Shown here in pieces: positions 36,964-46,617 of a stretch of 64,000 nt of DNA (position 1 is the first letter of the stretch; each line of letters begins with the position of its first letter). The notes beneath the pieces are model-generated. The model worked only from the letters and a program-made list of their open reading frames with translations, did no database searches and had not been told where the DNA came from. The translations under genes and the position numbers were made by a program. The DNA is from Bradyrhizobium guangdongense (lineage in GTDB: Bacteria > Pseudomonadota > Alphaproteobacteria > Rhizobiales > Xanthobacteraceae): assembly GCF_004114975.1 (NCBI RefSeq), contig NZ_CP030052.1:744001-808000 (forward strand). The letters run 5' to 3'.

Positions 36964-37987
36964 CGTTCGCCATCCCTGCCTCGGTTTCTCGCGAAATGCG
37001 CGCTGGTACGCCGCCGTTGTCGGCCGTCGCTATCAGGCAACCCAGCCTGTCCAAATATTTCACGATCTCAGATAGAGCCTTACGCGCTTCGGTTACCGAA
37101 CATTCCACGAAACGGAACACGCTGCCTGGCCGCGCTTGGGCGACGCGCCAGAGATCGGCTTCTATGACGTAACCAATTTTCGGATAGCCACCCGCAGAGT
37201 TGCCGTCGACCAATTGCACGATAGGGCGCCCGCCTGGGGGCACCTGGATCACCCCGGGCGTGATCGGACATGATCGCATTTCTCCGGGGTCGGTACGCAT
37301 CAGTTCGGCGCCATCCAATCGATAGCCCATTCTATTGCTCTGAGCGGAGACCCTCCAGGGATCACGCCAGAACGTTTGCTGCGACCTAGATGTGAAATCA
37401 TCATATTCTCCGGCACGAACGACGCGGAGAACAATATCGTCCTGCTCCGCTAATGCGTGAAGTCCGCGTTCGAGAACGTTGTCGGGCGGCAAGACGGAGA
37501 GTTCGGGTTGCGGCTGCGCACTCTTTTTCAGAGCGCCTAGCTTGTCGCCTACGCGAAGCATGCGCCCTTCCAGGCCACCAACGCGTTGCCTGAAATAGGT
37601 GCTGCGGGATCCCAGCACCTCGGGAACGTCGATGCCTCCGGGCACACAAAGATAGGCTCTAAGCCCCATACGTGCCGGTCCAATCGCCAGCTCGTCGCCC
37701 GGCGCAACCGCGAAACGCGACCATGGTGCGACTTGACGTTGGTTGAGAACGGCCTGACAATCGGCCCCACACAGTGCAACCATGATTTGCTGATTGAACA
37801 GCAACCGCATGGGACCCATCTGGACCTCAATTCCGGCGGCCTCAGTGGAATTTCCAAGCAAGATGTTGCCCACCGATAGAGCGACCCGGTCGGCCGCTCC
37901 CGTTCGGGCAATTCCATGGTGACGTTGCCCTATCCGCCCCAAATCCTGCACAGAATTCAAGGGAAGCGTTTGAAGCACTTCGATCAT
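36941..37987 (-). CDS. pxpC: 5-oxoprolinase subunit C (KipA/biotin-dependent carboxyltransferase family)
   Basis: A 348-residue protein. LNSVQDLGRIGQRHHGIARTGA starts the cyclophilin-like double domain, in the expected form for PxpC (LQDLGR-x-G-x-x-x-x-G). GDELAIGPARMGLRAYLCVP and GGRPIVQLVDGNSAGGYPKI are further conserved blocks. PxpB and PxpC together form the kinase/hydrolase part of oxoprolinase and resemble the C-terminal half of urea amidolyase. Its ATG overlaps the pxpB stop (ATGA), so the two subunits should be made in equal amounts. Confidence 0.9.
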   Translation of the reverse strand: MIEVLQTLPLNSVQDLGRIGQRHHGIARTGAADRVALSVGNILLGNSTEAAGIEVQMGPMRLLFNQQIMVALCGADCQAVLNQRQVAPWSRFAVAPGDELAIGPARMGLRAYLCVPGGIDVPEVLGSRSTYFRQRVGGLEGRMLRVGDKLGALKKSAQPQPELSVLPPDNVLERGLHALAEQDDIVLRVVRAGEYDDFTSRSQQTFWRDPWRVSAQSNRMGYRLDGAELMRTDPGEMRSCPITPGVIQVPPGGRPIVQLVDGNSAGGYPKIGYVIEADLWRVAQARPGSVFRFVECSVTEARKALSEIVKYLDRLGCLIATADNGGVPARISRETEAGMANDENRYQF

Positions 37988-38688
37988 GTCTCAACCCGTT
38001 CGATTCGGAAACGAATGCAGTCTCCCAGGTCAAGAACGTTGGGCGGCGTTTTGCTGAAGTCGAACGGTATGGGCGATGCCGGTGCATGTCCGAGTGCGTA
38101 CCAGCCGCTTGGAACGAGCGAAGGCTCCTCCCCCGGCTTCAACGGCGGTCCAAGAGACGTCTGCGCTCCCGCCATGCTCAAATTTGGACCATTGGGTACC
38201 ATTTGAGGTTCAGGCCGGCGTGGCAGGTGCAGCCGTCTATCCAGTCCGAAGAGAAAGCCGAAGCCTGGACCCGTTCCAGGCGCAAAGACAGTGTAATTGC
38301 CTGCCGAATGCAATTCAGCCACCCTGCTCGGCGATACTCCGAGACGATCGGCAACTTCGCGCAGGTGCCGACCTGCAGCTCCCCCGTAAACGATCCCGAT
38401 TTCGAGTGTGCGGCCATTACCGGACCAAGCGGTCGTTCCATTCCATTCCGCCAAAAATCTCATCGCCAAAGGCTCGGTGTCCGTTGTCAAAGGGTCGACA
38501 ACGATTAAGAGGCTGTTCAATCCCACCTGCGCGTCAGTCACCTCTTGCCAATTCCGGACCGTTCTATCCAACGCCCAAATGCGTTGCTGCGTTTGCAACG
38601 AAAGTGGCCCTTCGGCATCGAGCAGCAGAGCCGAAGCACCGCAGTGACTGACCCTCGGTGCATCAAGAACCACTAGCTTTGCGCACAT
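37984..38688 (-). CDS. pxpB: 5-oxoprolinase subunit B (KipI-like)
   Basis: About 234 residues from ATG 38688 (MCAKLVVLDAPRV); an upstream TTG at 38721 would overlap the preceding gene. The KipI core is visible: SLQTQQRIWALDRTV, GLNSLLIVVDP, EIGIVYGGAAGRHLREVADR, then AGNYTVFAPGTGPGFGFLFGLD and the end SGWYALGHAP. It is the middle subunit of 5-oxoprolinase, and the order pxpB-pxpC-pxpA is common. The presence of a complete set in a catabolic island suggests that a pyroglutamate-like lactam occurs in the pathway. Confidence 0.9.
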   Translation of the reverse strand: MCAKLVVLDAPRVSHCGASALLLDAEGPLSLQTQQRIWALDRTVRNWQEVTDAQVGLNSLLIVVDPLTTDTEPLAMRFLAEWNGTTAWSGNGRTLEIGIVYGGAAGRHLREVADRLGVSPSRVAELHSAGNYTVFAPGTGPGFGFLFGLDRRLHLPRRPEPQMVPNGPNLSMAGAQTSLGPPLKPGEEPSLVPSGWYALGHAPASPIPFDFSKTPPNVLDLGDCIRFRIERVET

Positions 38689-38704
38689 GCCCGTACTTTG
38701 TCCG

Positions 38705-40129
38705 TCACTGCAGCTCTTCAAGGCCCAATAGAATTGGTGTACCGACCCGGTTCAGCCTGTCCAAATGTTGGAAACGTGTCAAAATAAGATCCGACCTGGC
38801 GGAATCGAACATTCCATCAGTACACGCCCGATATTTCCGCTCCAGATGTTCCCAACTGACGGGGTCGCTGCTCGAGCCGATATAATTGGATTTGCGCCGT
38901 TTAAAGAGACTCCCGTCTCGCCGCATGACATCAACTTCGGTAAAGGCTTTTCCGGCTCTGTAGAGCGGCTCGAAAAGCTCTGGCGTGCTCTGGTCTGGAT
39001 GAACATAAGGTTCAACCGACTCCATTATCTTGCGCGTCGCGGGATCCTTGAGCGCATCGGGAGTGAAATCGGCTAGCGTGACGTCGCCTTTTCGCAGTGC
39101 CACAGCCACGCAATAGCTGTAGCTAAATTTTGCCTGTAAGTGACTTTCAGGCCGATCATAACGCATGATGTTAAGCGTTTGATAGCTGGTGCCGCAACGC
39201 ACCGAGGTTATATCTGCCAGATCAAGCTCTTTATTTCGGAGGCCTTCGACAAGCACGTCGAGAGCCGGGAGCACCATCGCGCAAACCGGATATAGCTTGA
39301 CGTTGATGCGCATCACTTCAAAGGGGGCTCCCATGTCGCGCATTGCGTCTTCAAAACAGATCACACTCAAGTCACCGAATAGGTGCATGAAACCTTCATG
39401 ACCCTCGATGGCAGTCGGGCTTGCGTCGATGCCAGCCAGAGCCAGCTTTGCGGCCATTACGCCGTTCTCGGCAGCACGGCCGGCGTGGACGGGCTTGGTC
39501 GACGTTCCAAAGTTCTGACGGATGCCACAAGCCATCGAGGCGGCGATCCCCAACGCATCTCTGGTCTGCTGCGCGTCCAAACCCAACAGCTTTGCCGATG
39601 CAGCCGTCGCTGCGAAGGTTCCGAAAGTCGACGTCGTATGCCAACCGTTGGCATTATGTTGGTAGGTCATCGCCCGCGCAATCTTGGCGCCGACTTCCAT
39701 CCCAGCCACATACGCGGTGATCAGTTGTTCGCCCGAAACGTTGCGCTCGTCGGCCAGCGCAAGAAGCGCCGGAACCATGCCAGTGGATGGATGGCCAAGC
39801 ATAGTCGCGTTGCCGTCATCGAAATCGTGCACATGAGCTGCCACACCATTGAGAAAAGCCGCCGTTCTCGCCGTCGTGCGCAAGGAAGTGCCGATAACCA
39901 GCGATTTGCCGGGTTCATCGACCAAAGCTTGACGCGCCCTGCTTGCGGCCGCCTCGCCTGCGCCCGCAAGCGTCACAGACAACGTGTCTGCGAAAGCGCG
40001 CTTGGTCGTCTCCACCGCCTCTGTCGGGATGTCGGAAAAGCGCAGTTTCGTAACCCAATCAGCAAGGAAGGCGGTCACGGGTGGACGTGATCGCGTCGCC
40101 TCGGCGGCACTGGAAGTGATCTCGTTCAT
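38705..40129 (-). CDS. MmgE/PrpD-family protein (paralogue 2)
   Basis: A 474-residue protein with the full PrpD fold: HVHDFDDGNATMLGHPSTGM, NGWHTTSTFGTFAATAAS, IRQNFGTSTKPVHAGRAAEN and AIEGHEGFMHLFGD. It shares most positions with the paralogue at 28268, including the short segment EPGKSLVIGTSLRTTAR. The family includes an iminodisuccinate epimerase from Agrobacterium, which is of interest because an argininosuccinate-lyase-type enzyme lies in the same island. The gene ends 16 bases before the pxpB start. Confidence 0.85.
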   Translation of the reverse strand: MNEITSSAAEATRSRPPVTAFLADWVTKLRFSDIPTEAVETTKRAFADTLSVTLAGAGEAAASRARQALVDEPGKSLVIGTSLRTTARTAAFLNGVAAHVHDFDDGNATMLGHPSTGMVPALLALADERNVSGEQLITAYVAGMEVGAKIARAMTYQHNANGWHTTSTFGTFAATAASAKLLGLDAQQTRDALGIAASMACGIRQNFGTSTKPVHAGRAAENGVMAAKLALAGIDASPTAIEGHEGFMHLFGDLSVICFEDAMRDMGAPFEVMRINVKLYPVCAMVLPALDVLVEGLRNKELDLADITSVRCGTSYQTLNIMRYDRPESHLQAKFSYSYCVAVALRKGDVTLADFTPDALKDPATRKIMESVEPYVHPDQSTPELFEPLYRAGKAFTEVDVMRRDGSLFKRRKSNYIGSSSDPVSWEHLERKYRACTDGMFDSARSDLILTRFQHLDRLNRVGTPILLGLEELQ

Positions 40130-40151
40130 ATTATGATACTTCGAATTTGGT

Positions 40152-41369
40152 TCAGCGTAAGGCTAGAACCGCGGAGCGGATCGCTGCCACGGCGGTACGC
40201 AAGTCGTCGTCCGACGACGCGATGGAGATACGGAAGTAAGGAGAAAGGCCATAGGCCGCGCCTTGTACAACTGCGATGTCGGCCTCGGCCAGTAAGTAAT
40301 CGCACAGAACGCTATCAGACGAGATTCGGCCGCCTGCCGGCGTCGTTTTCCCAATCAGATCGGTACAGCTCACAAAGATATAGAACCCTCCCTCAGGGCG
40401 CTCGGCGGAAAGACCTGGAATTGCCTTGATGATCGGTAAGACAAAATCTCGCCGCCGGTGGAACACAGCTACGCGCTGGGCTAAGAAATCTTGTGGCCCT
40501 TCGAGTGCGGCCAGAGCAGCAGCCTGCGCGATTGAACATGCGCCACCCGTCGCTTGCGACAAGACTCGAGTAATGTCCCTGATCAGCCAATCCGGCCCGG
40601 CGCAATAGCCGATACGCCAACCCGTCATGGCGTATGCTTTGGAAACGCCGTTGACCGTCAGGATGCGCTCCCGCAAATCGGGCGCAATCTGCGCCAAGGT
40701 GTAAAACGGCCGCCCATCAAACCGAATGTGCTCATAGATGTCATCTGACAAAGCAAGGACGTTAGGATGGCGACGCAATATTTCGGCGAAGGAAAGCAAT
40801 TCCGCCTTTGAGTAAATTGATCCCGACGGATTGTTTGGCGAATTCAAAAGAAGCCAACGCGTCCGAGGTGTGATGGCCGCCTGTAGTTGTCCAGGCTGCA
40901 TCTTGAAGTCACTTTCGACGCCGCACGCGACTATCACCGGCTGTCCGCCGGCGAGCCGCACCATGTCTGGCATCGGCACCCAATAGGGTGCAGGTATAAT
41001 GACCTCGTCGCCGTCGTTTAAGGTTGCGGCGAAGGCATTATATATACTTGGTTTCGCGCCCGGAGCGACCACGATCTGATTGACTCCGTATTCCAAGTCG
41101 TTGTCGCGTCTCAGCTTGCGCGAGATGGCCTCGCGCAGCTGAATGGTACCCGTATTGATGGTATAGCGGGTTTCTCCAGCTCGGATCGCCGCAATTGCCG
41201 CTTCCTGAACGTGCTCTGGCGTATCGAAGTCAGGTTCGCCCTGTGCAAGGCTGATAACGCGCTTGCCTGAGGCCACTCTCAACTTTGCTTTTTGAGCCAT
41301 GCTCTCGGAGACATCGACCTGAATCTTGCCAACCCGCTTCGATCTGCTTCGTGTATTCAAATTAGTCAC
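40152..41369 (-). CDS. Class I pyridoxal-phosphate aminotransferase (AspC-like)
   Basis: A 405-residue fold type I aminotransferase. ISLAQGEPDFDTPEHVQEAA binds the substrate carboxylate, NSPNNPSGSIYSKAELL and LALSDDIYEHIRFDG hold the cofactor ring, and NGVSKAYAMTGWRIGYCAG carries the Schiff-base Lys. These are signatures of the I-beta/I-gamma aspartate aminotransferase group. In this island it would convert the amino acid released by the flavoproteins, lyase or oxoprolinase into a 2-oxo acid for the TPP-dependent decarboxylase. Confidence 0.9.
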   Translation of the reverse strand: MTNLNTRSRSKRVGKIQVDVSESMAQKAKLRVASGKRVISLAQGEPDFDTPEHVQEAAIAAIRAGETRYTINTGTIQLREAISRKLRRDNDLEYGVNQIVVAPGAKPSIYNAFAATLNDGDEVIIPAPYWVPMPDMVRLAGGQPVIVACGVESDFKMQPGQLQAAITPRTRWLLLNSPNNPSGSIYSKAELLSFAEILRRHPNVLALSDDIYEHIRFDGRPFYTLAQIAPDLRERILTVNGVSKAYAMTGWRIGYCAGPDWLIRDITRVLSQATGGACSIAQAAALAALEGPQDFLAQRVAVFHRRRDFVLPIIKAIPGLSAERPEGGFYIFVSCTDLIGKTTPAGGRISSDSVLCDYLLAEADIAVVQGAAYGLSPYFRISIASSDDDLRTAVAAIRSAVLALR

Positions 41370-41440
41370 CGCTTCCTAGTCCGTGAGAACGACGCCAGGC
41401 TTTCGACCCGTCTGCGCGCGGGCTCGGCTGTCGCAGCCTC

Positions 41441-42508
41441 TTATTTGATGAGCCAAGCGTTGAACATTTCATTCGACTTGGACAAGTTTTCACCCCAGAA
41501 GCTGACATCGAGGGGCACGAGCTGCTTAAAGTTGTCAGGCTGCGTCGGGATCAAATACAAGATCTTGGGGTCGATATATTGGTAGGCGCTGATCGAAGCC
41601 GTTCCGTTCAGGACGCGCGCTGCACGCGCGGCTTGTCGCTTCGGATCAAGAGTGAATTCGATGAGCTTCTGAACCATCGCCACCTTCGGATTCCCTTTCG
41701 GAATCGACCAGCCATATGCGGTGTAATAGCCTTGATTCCATAGGATCTTAAGATCCTCTCCTTGCACGATAAGCTCCGCTGCCCGGTTGACATAGGTCGC
41801 GGTAATGTCGATTTCGCCGCTGTGTAACAGCTGCGCGCTCTGCGGCGCCGTCGTCCACCACATAGCGATCCGCGGTTTGATTTGATCGAGCTTCTTGAAT
41901 GCCCGAATCCAACCGGCATCTGTTTTCAGTTCGTTTATGATGGCCTGGCCGGGCTTGACGCCGTCGGCGCGCAATGCCCACTCGATGTTGTCCCGGCCGC
42001 TGTTGCGGAGGGACCGCACGCCAGGGATCGCTTTGTCCCACATGTCCGCAACGCAAGTCAGATCTTTCCCGGTCGCGGAGGTCCGATAAACCGTTGAATA
42101 GGCTGATATCGAGTCGGGCACAAAACCGGCGAGGTTCCTCAGCTCCACCGGAAGGTCGTCATACAGGTGTTTTGGAAGGGTGATCTTTTCAACCAAATCC
42201 AAAGCCAAATATCGAACTGCTTCGTCCATGCCTGCGCCAATGCAAGCATCGAAGATATAATTCTTCGTGTCGACCATCGACTGCATCTGGGGCAGCGGCT
42301 GCGCGGCTCGCACCACGGGAACGACCGTGATGCCGGTAGCCTCCGTGAAAGGAGTGTAAAAGAGCTCCTTATAAATCTGAGATACGGAGCCACCAGCATC
42401 TGCAATGTAGAGAGTTTCGCCCGCTGCCGAAGCGCGACCCATGATCGCGGGTGCTGCTAACGTTGCGCCCGCCAGCATTGTGGTCTTAGTAAACTTTCTT
42501 CTGTTCAT
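41441..42508 (-). CDS. ABC transporter substrate-binding protein 1 (PotD-like), Tat/Sec-exported
   Basis: A 355-residue protein with a twin-Arg-like leader (MNRRKFTKTTMLAGATLAAP, ending AIMGRASA). The mature part begins GETLYIADAGGSVSQIYKEL, then GITVVPVVRAAQPLPQMQSM and GEIDITATYVNRAAEL, as in extracellular solute-binding family 1/8 proteins for polyamines and small amines. It is about 60 per cent like the neighbouring second binding protein by eye. It follows the second binding protein in the operon, so two related periplasmic receptors feed one importer. Confidence 0.88.
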   Translation of the reverse strand: MNRRKFTKTTMLAGATLAAPAIMGRASAAGETLYIADAGGSVSQIYKELFYTPFTEATGITVVPVVRAAQPLPQMQSMVDTKNYIFDACIGAGMDEAVRYLALDLVEKITLPKHLYDDLPVELRNLAGFVPDSISAYSTVYRTSATGKDLTCVADMWDKAIPGVRSLRNSGRDNIEWALRADGVKPGQAIINELKTDAGWIRAFKKLDQIKPRIAMWWTTAPQSAQLLHSGEIDITATYVNRAAELIVQGEDLKILWNQGYYTAYGWSIPKGNPKVAMVQKLIEFTLDPKRQAARAARVLNGTASISAYQYIDPKILYLIPTQPDNFKQLVPLDVSFWGENLSKSNEMFNAWLIK

Positions 42509-42625
42509 TTCTGGCCTTCCGTTAGCGACTTACGCCGACCGCGGATTTCATCGAATGTCGTCGGAGGCAATCATCCCGGGGCGTTCAAAGGGATGGTCGT
42601 TGCCGATAGTGCCGATCATCATTCG

Positions 42626-43693
42626 TCATTTCACAAGCCACTGATTGAACAGCTCATTCGATTTCGTGAGATTCTCTCCCCAAAAAGCCACGTCCAACGG
42701 GACCATCTGCTTGAAATTATCTGGTTGCGTCGGGACGTACTCGAGCACCTTCTTGTCGATAAATTCGAAGGCACTTTTCGAGGCGCTTCCTTGCATCAAC
42801 TCGGAAGCAAGCGCGGCTTGACGCTTCGGATCCAATGAGAACTCGATGAGCTTCTGCACCAAATGGACCTTTGGATTGCCTTTTGGGATGACGTACCCAT
42901 AGGCAGTGTAATAACCTTCGTTCCAAAGCACTTTGAGGTTCTCACCTTGCCGGATCAGCGTTGCAGCCCGGTTCGCATACGTCGCTGTAATATCGATCTC
43001 CTGAGCTTGCAGAAGCTGAGCGCTTTGTGGGGCCGTACTCCACCAAGTCAGGATTTTCGGTTTGATCTCATCCAATTTTCGAAATGCGCGCTCCCACCCG
43101 GCTTTTGTTTTCAGCTCATTGATAATGGCCGGTCCCGCGGGAACGCCATCCGCTCGAAGCGCCCATTCTATGTTGTCGCGACCGCCAGTACGCAGCGAGC
43201 GAACTCCCGGAATGGACATGTCCCAAATATCGGCAACTCGTTTCAGATCCCGTTTTGTCGCTAACGGCCGATATACCGTCGCAAACGCTGCAACGGAGTC
43301 CGGATAGAAGCCCGGAACATTTCTGATGGAGTCAGGAAGGTCGTCATATATTGACCTCGGCAACTCAATTCGTTCGCTGAGCCCCTCAGCATCGTAGCGG
43401 ACACCTTCATCGAGACCGGCGGCCCCATGCACATCGAACGTATAGTTCTGCGTTTCCACCATGGTCTTCATCTGAGCCAGCGCTTGGGCTGGCCGAACGA
43501 CCGGAACGACATCAATTCCCGTGCTTGCAGTAAAGGGCGTATAGATAACCTTCTTGTAGGACTCGGTGTACGCACCGCCCGCATCCGCAACATAGAGGGT
43601 CTCACCGGCCGCCGATGCGCGTCCGACGATGGCGGGTAGTGGGAAAGTCGCGCCGGATAGCGCAGCTATCTTGACGAATTGCCTTCTATTCAT
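42626..43693 (-). CDS. ABC transporter substrate-binding protein 2 (PotD-like), Tat/Sec-exported
   Basis: A 355-residue protein from ATG 43693 behind GAGGAGG. Leader MNRRQFVKIAALSGATFPLP with a double Arg, cleaved after GRASA. The mature protein matches binding protein 1 block by block (ETLYVADAGGAYTESYKKVI, IDVVPVVRPAQALAQMKTMV, EIDITATYANRAATLIRQGE). It is placed between the permease and the other receptor. Duplication followed by divergence may give the importer two related ligands. Confidence 0.88.
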   Translation of the reverse strand: MNRRQFVKIAALSGATFPLPAIVGRASAAGETLYVADAGGAYTESYKKVIYTPFTASTGIDVVPVVRPAQALAQMKTMVETQNYTFDVHGAAGLDEGVRYDAEGLSERIELPRSIYDDLPDSIRNVPGFYPDSVAAFATVYRPLATKRDLKRVADIWDMSIPGVRSLRTGGRDNIEWALRADGVPAGPAIINELKTKAGWERAFRKLDEIKPKILTWWSTAPQSAQLLQAQEIDITATYANRAATLIRQGENLKVLWNEGYYTAYGYVIPKGNPKVHLVQKLIEFSLDPKRQAALASELMQGSASKSAFEFIDKKVLEYVPTQPDNFKQMVPLDVAFWGENLTKSNELFNQWLVK

Positions 43694-43764
43694 TGTTGGC
43701 CTCCTCACTAACCATTGCCTCGAACTGACGGCTCTAATGTCGGCCCATCCAACCGATGCAAGCG

Positions 43765-45579
43765 CTACACGCGTCTGGACGTCCCGCCAACGGAATTGGC
43801 TATGAGCATAAATCCGAGAATTAACGCCAGGAGTAGCGTCGACACTGCTGCCAACTCCGGTGACGCCCCGTACACTGCCTGTTGGTATAGCTGCTTCGGA
43901 AGCGTGGTGAAGCTGCCTCCCGTGACAAACAGAGAAATCGTCACTTCGTCAAACGACTGGATGAATGCGAAAAGAAACGCGCCATAAACTCCAGGCTTGA
44001 TGATCGGCAGCATGATATATCGGAAGGTCTTGAATTTTGACGCGCCCATCGTCCATGCGGCATAGTCCAACGAACGATTGTAATTTTTGAGCACGGCCAT
44101 CAGTGACATCGTGGCATAGGGCAGCGCAAACACCATATGCCCCATGATCAATCCGACCCATGTGCCAATCAGCCCGAAGCGGGCATAAGCGTAGAACAGC
44201 GCGACCGCCGTGATGATATGAGGCAGAAAAATCGGAATGGTCAGCAGCAGAATTATCAGGAACTTTGCCCTCGTCTTTTGACGAACGAGAAATAGTGCCG
44301 CCGGAATAGCGATGGCAATGGCCATCAAGCTGGTGATGGCGGCGATGCCAACCGATCGCCAGAAAGCCAATACCCAGATTGGTGAGCTAAGGACCGACGT
44401 GTACCATCGGAGTGAGAAACCCTGGGGCGGCCAGCCGAACAGAAGGCTGTTAGAGAATGAAATCGGAACGATACAGAAGATCGGAAGTATCAAGAACAAC
44501 GCAATTGCCAGCGAAACCATCGACAGAATGGGTCTACTCACCCTTTGCCTGAGCTTCACCGTCCGTCCCGTCAGTTTTTCGGCGACCAATCCGAAGCTGG
44601 CGGTAATCCATGAAATTCCGTTGATTAGTTTCATTCCGCCACGGCGGAGCATTCGGTTCAGTCTCGACGGATGCTGGTCGCCCTCTTCTCCGGTCAGAAT
44701 GTGCATTCCAACCACCCGATCAAACAGAAAGAAGGAAATAAGTGTTGCCAGCAACAGCATGGCGGATATCGCCGCAGCGAAGTTCCAGTGCAACACCTCG
44801 GTAACTTGTTCGATGATCAATTGAGCGATCATCGTTTCCCGAGGACTCCCGAGCAGCTGCGGCGTGATGAAAAACCCAAGAGCACTCACAAAGATCAAGA
44901 TACCGCCGGCCGCCACTCCCGGTAACGACAGAGGAAAATAGACCCGCCAAAAACCATGGGAGGGGCGGGCACCCAGCGTGCTCGCCGCTTTTTCCAAGTT
45001 CGGCTCGATGCCCTCCATTACGGAGTACATCGTAATAATCGCCAAAGGCAAAAGCGAGCTGCTCAGGCCGATCATCACGCCGTTCCAGTTGTAGAGGAAG
45101 GCGATCGAATGATCGAGCCAGCTCAACTTCAAGCCGGTTACGTTGATCAAACCGCGGCGACCGAAGATAATAATCAGTGACAGATTGCGGATCAGAAAGC
45201 TAGTCCAAAGCGGCACCAGAACGGACGTCAGGATTGCTGCTCGAACCCCTGCATTTGCTTTGGAGAGTGCATATGCAACGGGGTAACCGAGCGTCAGGCA
45301 GATCCCGGTGGCCCAAGCAGCGGTTTGAATCGTTCGCACGAGCACGCTAACGTATAGATTGGTCTTAAATACTCGCGAAAAATTCTCTAGCGTCAGCGCA
45401 CCGTGAGCGTCAAAGAGGCTGAGAACAAGAATTCCGCCGACAGGCAGTACAAATACGACGGATAGAAACGTCAGCAGCGGTGCTATCTGAAGAAACGGCC
45501 AGCGCGCTAGCAATTCGCTCAGAGGTAGGCGCCGATCTGATCGCGGCCATGATCCCGGGATGGTCGTCCGATCTGTCAC
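43765..45579 (-). CDS. ABC transporter permease, PotB and PotC fused in one chain
   Basis: About 604 residues from a GTG at 45579 that overlaps the ATPase stop (GTGA). Two complete permease modules are joined head to tail. The first has its coupling loop in EKAASTLGARPSHGFWRVYF (near residue 215), the second in AAWTMGASKFKTFRYIMLP (near 530). Each module has about six hydrophobic helices. Polyamine-type importers normally use two separate permease genes, so this is a fusion. A second, degraded copy of its C-terminus lies at 58530-58725. Confidence 0.88.
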   Translation of the reverse strand: MTDRTTIPGSWPRSDRRLPLSELLARWPFLQIAPLLTFLSVVFVLPVGGILVLSLFDAHGALTLENFSRVFKTNLYVSVLVRTIQTAAWATGICLTLGYPVAYALSKANAGVRAAILTSVLVPLWTSFLIRNLSLIIIFGRRGLINVTGLKLSWLDHSIAFLYNWNGVMIGLSSSLLPLAIITMYSVMEGIEPNLEKAASTLGARPSHGFWRVYFPLSLPGVAAGGILIFVSALGFFITPQLLGSPRETMIAQLIIEQVTEVLHWNFAAAISAMLLLATLISFFLFDRVVGMHILTGEEGDQHPSRLNRMLRRGGMKLINGISWITASFGLVAEKLTGRTVKLRQRVSRPILSMVSLAIALFLILPIFCIVPISFSNSLLFGWPPQGFSLRWYTSVLSSPIWVLAFWRSVGIAAITSLMAIAIAIPAALFLVRQKTRAKFLIILLLTIPIFLPHIITAVALFYAYARFGLIGTWVGLIMGHMVFALPYATMSLMAVLKNYNRSLDYAAWTMGASKFKTFRYIMLPIIKPGVYGAFLFAFIQSFDEVTISLFVTGGSFTTLPKQLYQQAVYGASPELAAVSTLLLALILGFMLIANSVGGTSRRV

Positions 45580-46604
45580 GTTCCTACATCCTTTATTTCT
45601 ACCGACCGGGAGGCGGCCCAGCTCAAGATGCAACGTTGACCGTTCTCGATATCGTGAGGAGCCTGTGCATTCAGAACAAGGGCTGAAAGGACGCGATCGG
45701 ACGCCGACTTGAAGAAGTACCGGGTTGTCGGCCCAATATTGATGCGCTCAATAAACGTCGCTTCGGTCCGGTGGTGCGCGGGAACGACGTCGGCGTTGAC
45801 GCGAACGTATTCAGGTCGAACCATCAGTCGCGTTCCCGCCTGCATGGGCGTCACGTTGCCGCTTGCATCGCTCACTTCGCCAGCCGCCATGATATTGGAC
45901 TGTCCGATGAAGTTAGCGGCGAAGACCGTCGAGGGGCGATCGTAAATTTCGTTCGGTGGTGCCAGTTGCTCGATCTCGCCACCGTTCATCAGACAGATCC
46001 GATCTGACATGGCCAACGCTTCTTCTTGGTCGTGGGTCACGTAGATGATGGTCGTCTTTAATCGCTTATGCAGATGCTTGATTTCGATCTGCATCTGCTC
46101 GCGCAAGTTCTTATCCAGCGCGCCCAAAGGTTCGTCCATCAGTACGATCGACGGCCGGTAGACCATTGCGCGTGCGAGAGCCACGCGTTGTTGCTGACCA
46201 CCCGATAGCTCCTTGGGCACACGCTCGGCAACGTGAGGTAAGCTGATGATCTCCAACATCGACTTTACCCGGTCGCGTATATCAGCCTCCGGCATCTTCC
46301 GCATGCGCAGCGGAAATGCGAGGTTTTCCGCGATACTCAAATGAGGAAACAAGGCATAGTTCTGAAAGACCATGCCAATATCCCGATAAAACGCGGGCTC
46401 GTTGGTAGCTCGACGACCGTTGATGTAGATCTCGCCGGAGTTTGGAGGGGTTAGTCCGGCGATCATGGTTAGGAGCGTCGTCTTTCCGGAGCCAGAAGGG
46501 CCCAATAGAGTCAGAAATTCTCCTTCGGCCACATCGAGAGACGTCGGCTTCAAAGCGTCGAACGCACCGTACCGTTTCGAGAGGTTTTCGATCTTGAGCT
46601 TCAT
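45576..46604 (-). CDS. ABC transporter ATP-binding protein (PotA-like)
   Basis: About 342 residues from ATG 46604 (MKLKIENLSKRYG). Walker A GPSGSGKTTLL, signature LSGGQQQRVALARA, Walker B SIVLMDEPLGALD and the switch TIIYVTHDQEEALAMSDRI are intact. A C-terminal TOBE-type domain follows (TRLMVRPEYVRVN), as in spermidine/putrescine and Fe3+ importers. It powers the fused permease directly downstream and ends in overlap with it. Confidence 0.92.
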   Translation of the reverse strand: MKLKIENLSKRYGAFDALKPTSLDVAEGEFLTLLGPSGSGKTTLLTMIAGLTPPNSGEIYINGRRATNEPAFYRDIGMVFQNYALFPHLSIAENLAFPLRMRKMPEADIRDRVKSMLEIISLPHVAERVPKELSGGQQQRVALARAMVYRPSIVLMDEPLGALDKNLREQMQIEIKHLHKRLKTTIIYVTHDQEEALAMSDRICLMNGGEIEQLAPPNEIYDRPSTVFAANFIGQSNIMAAGEVSDASGNVTPMQAGTRLMVRPEYVRVNADVVPAHHRTEATFIERINIGPTTRYFFKSASDRVLSALVLNAQAPHDIENGQRCILSWAASRSVEIKDVGT

Positions 46605-46617
46605 TCGTATGCCCGCT

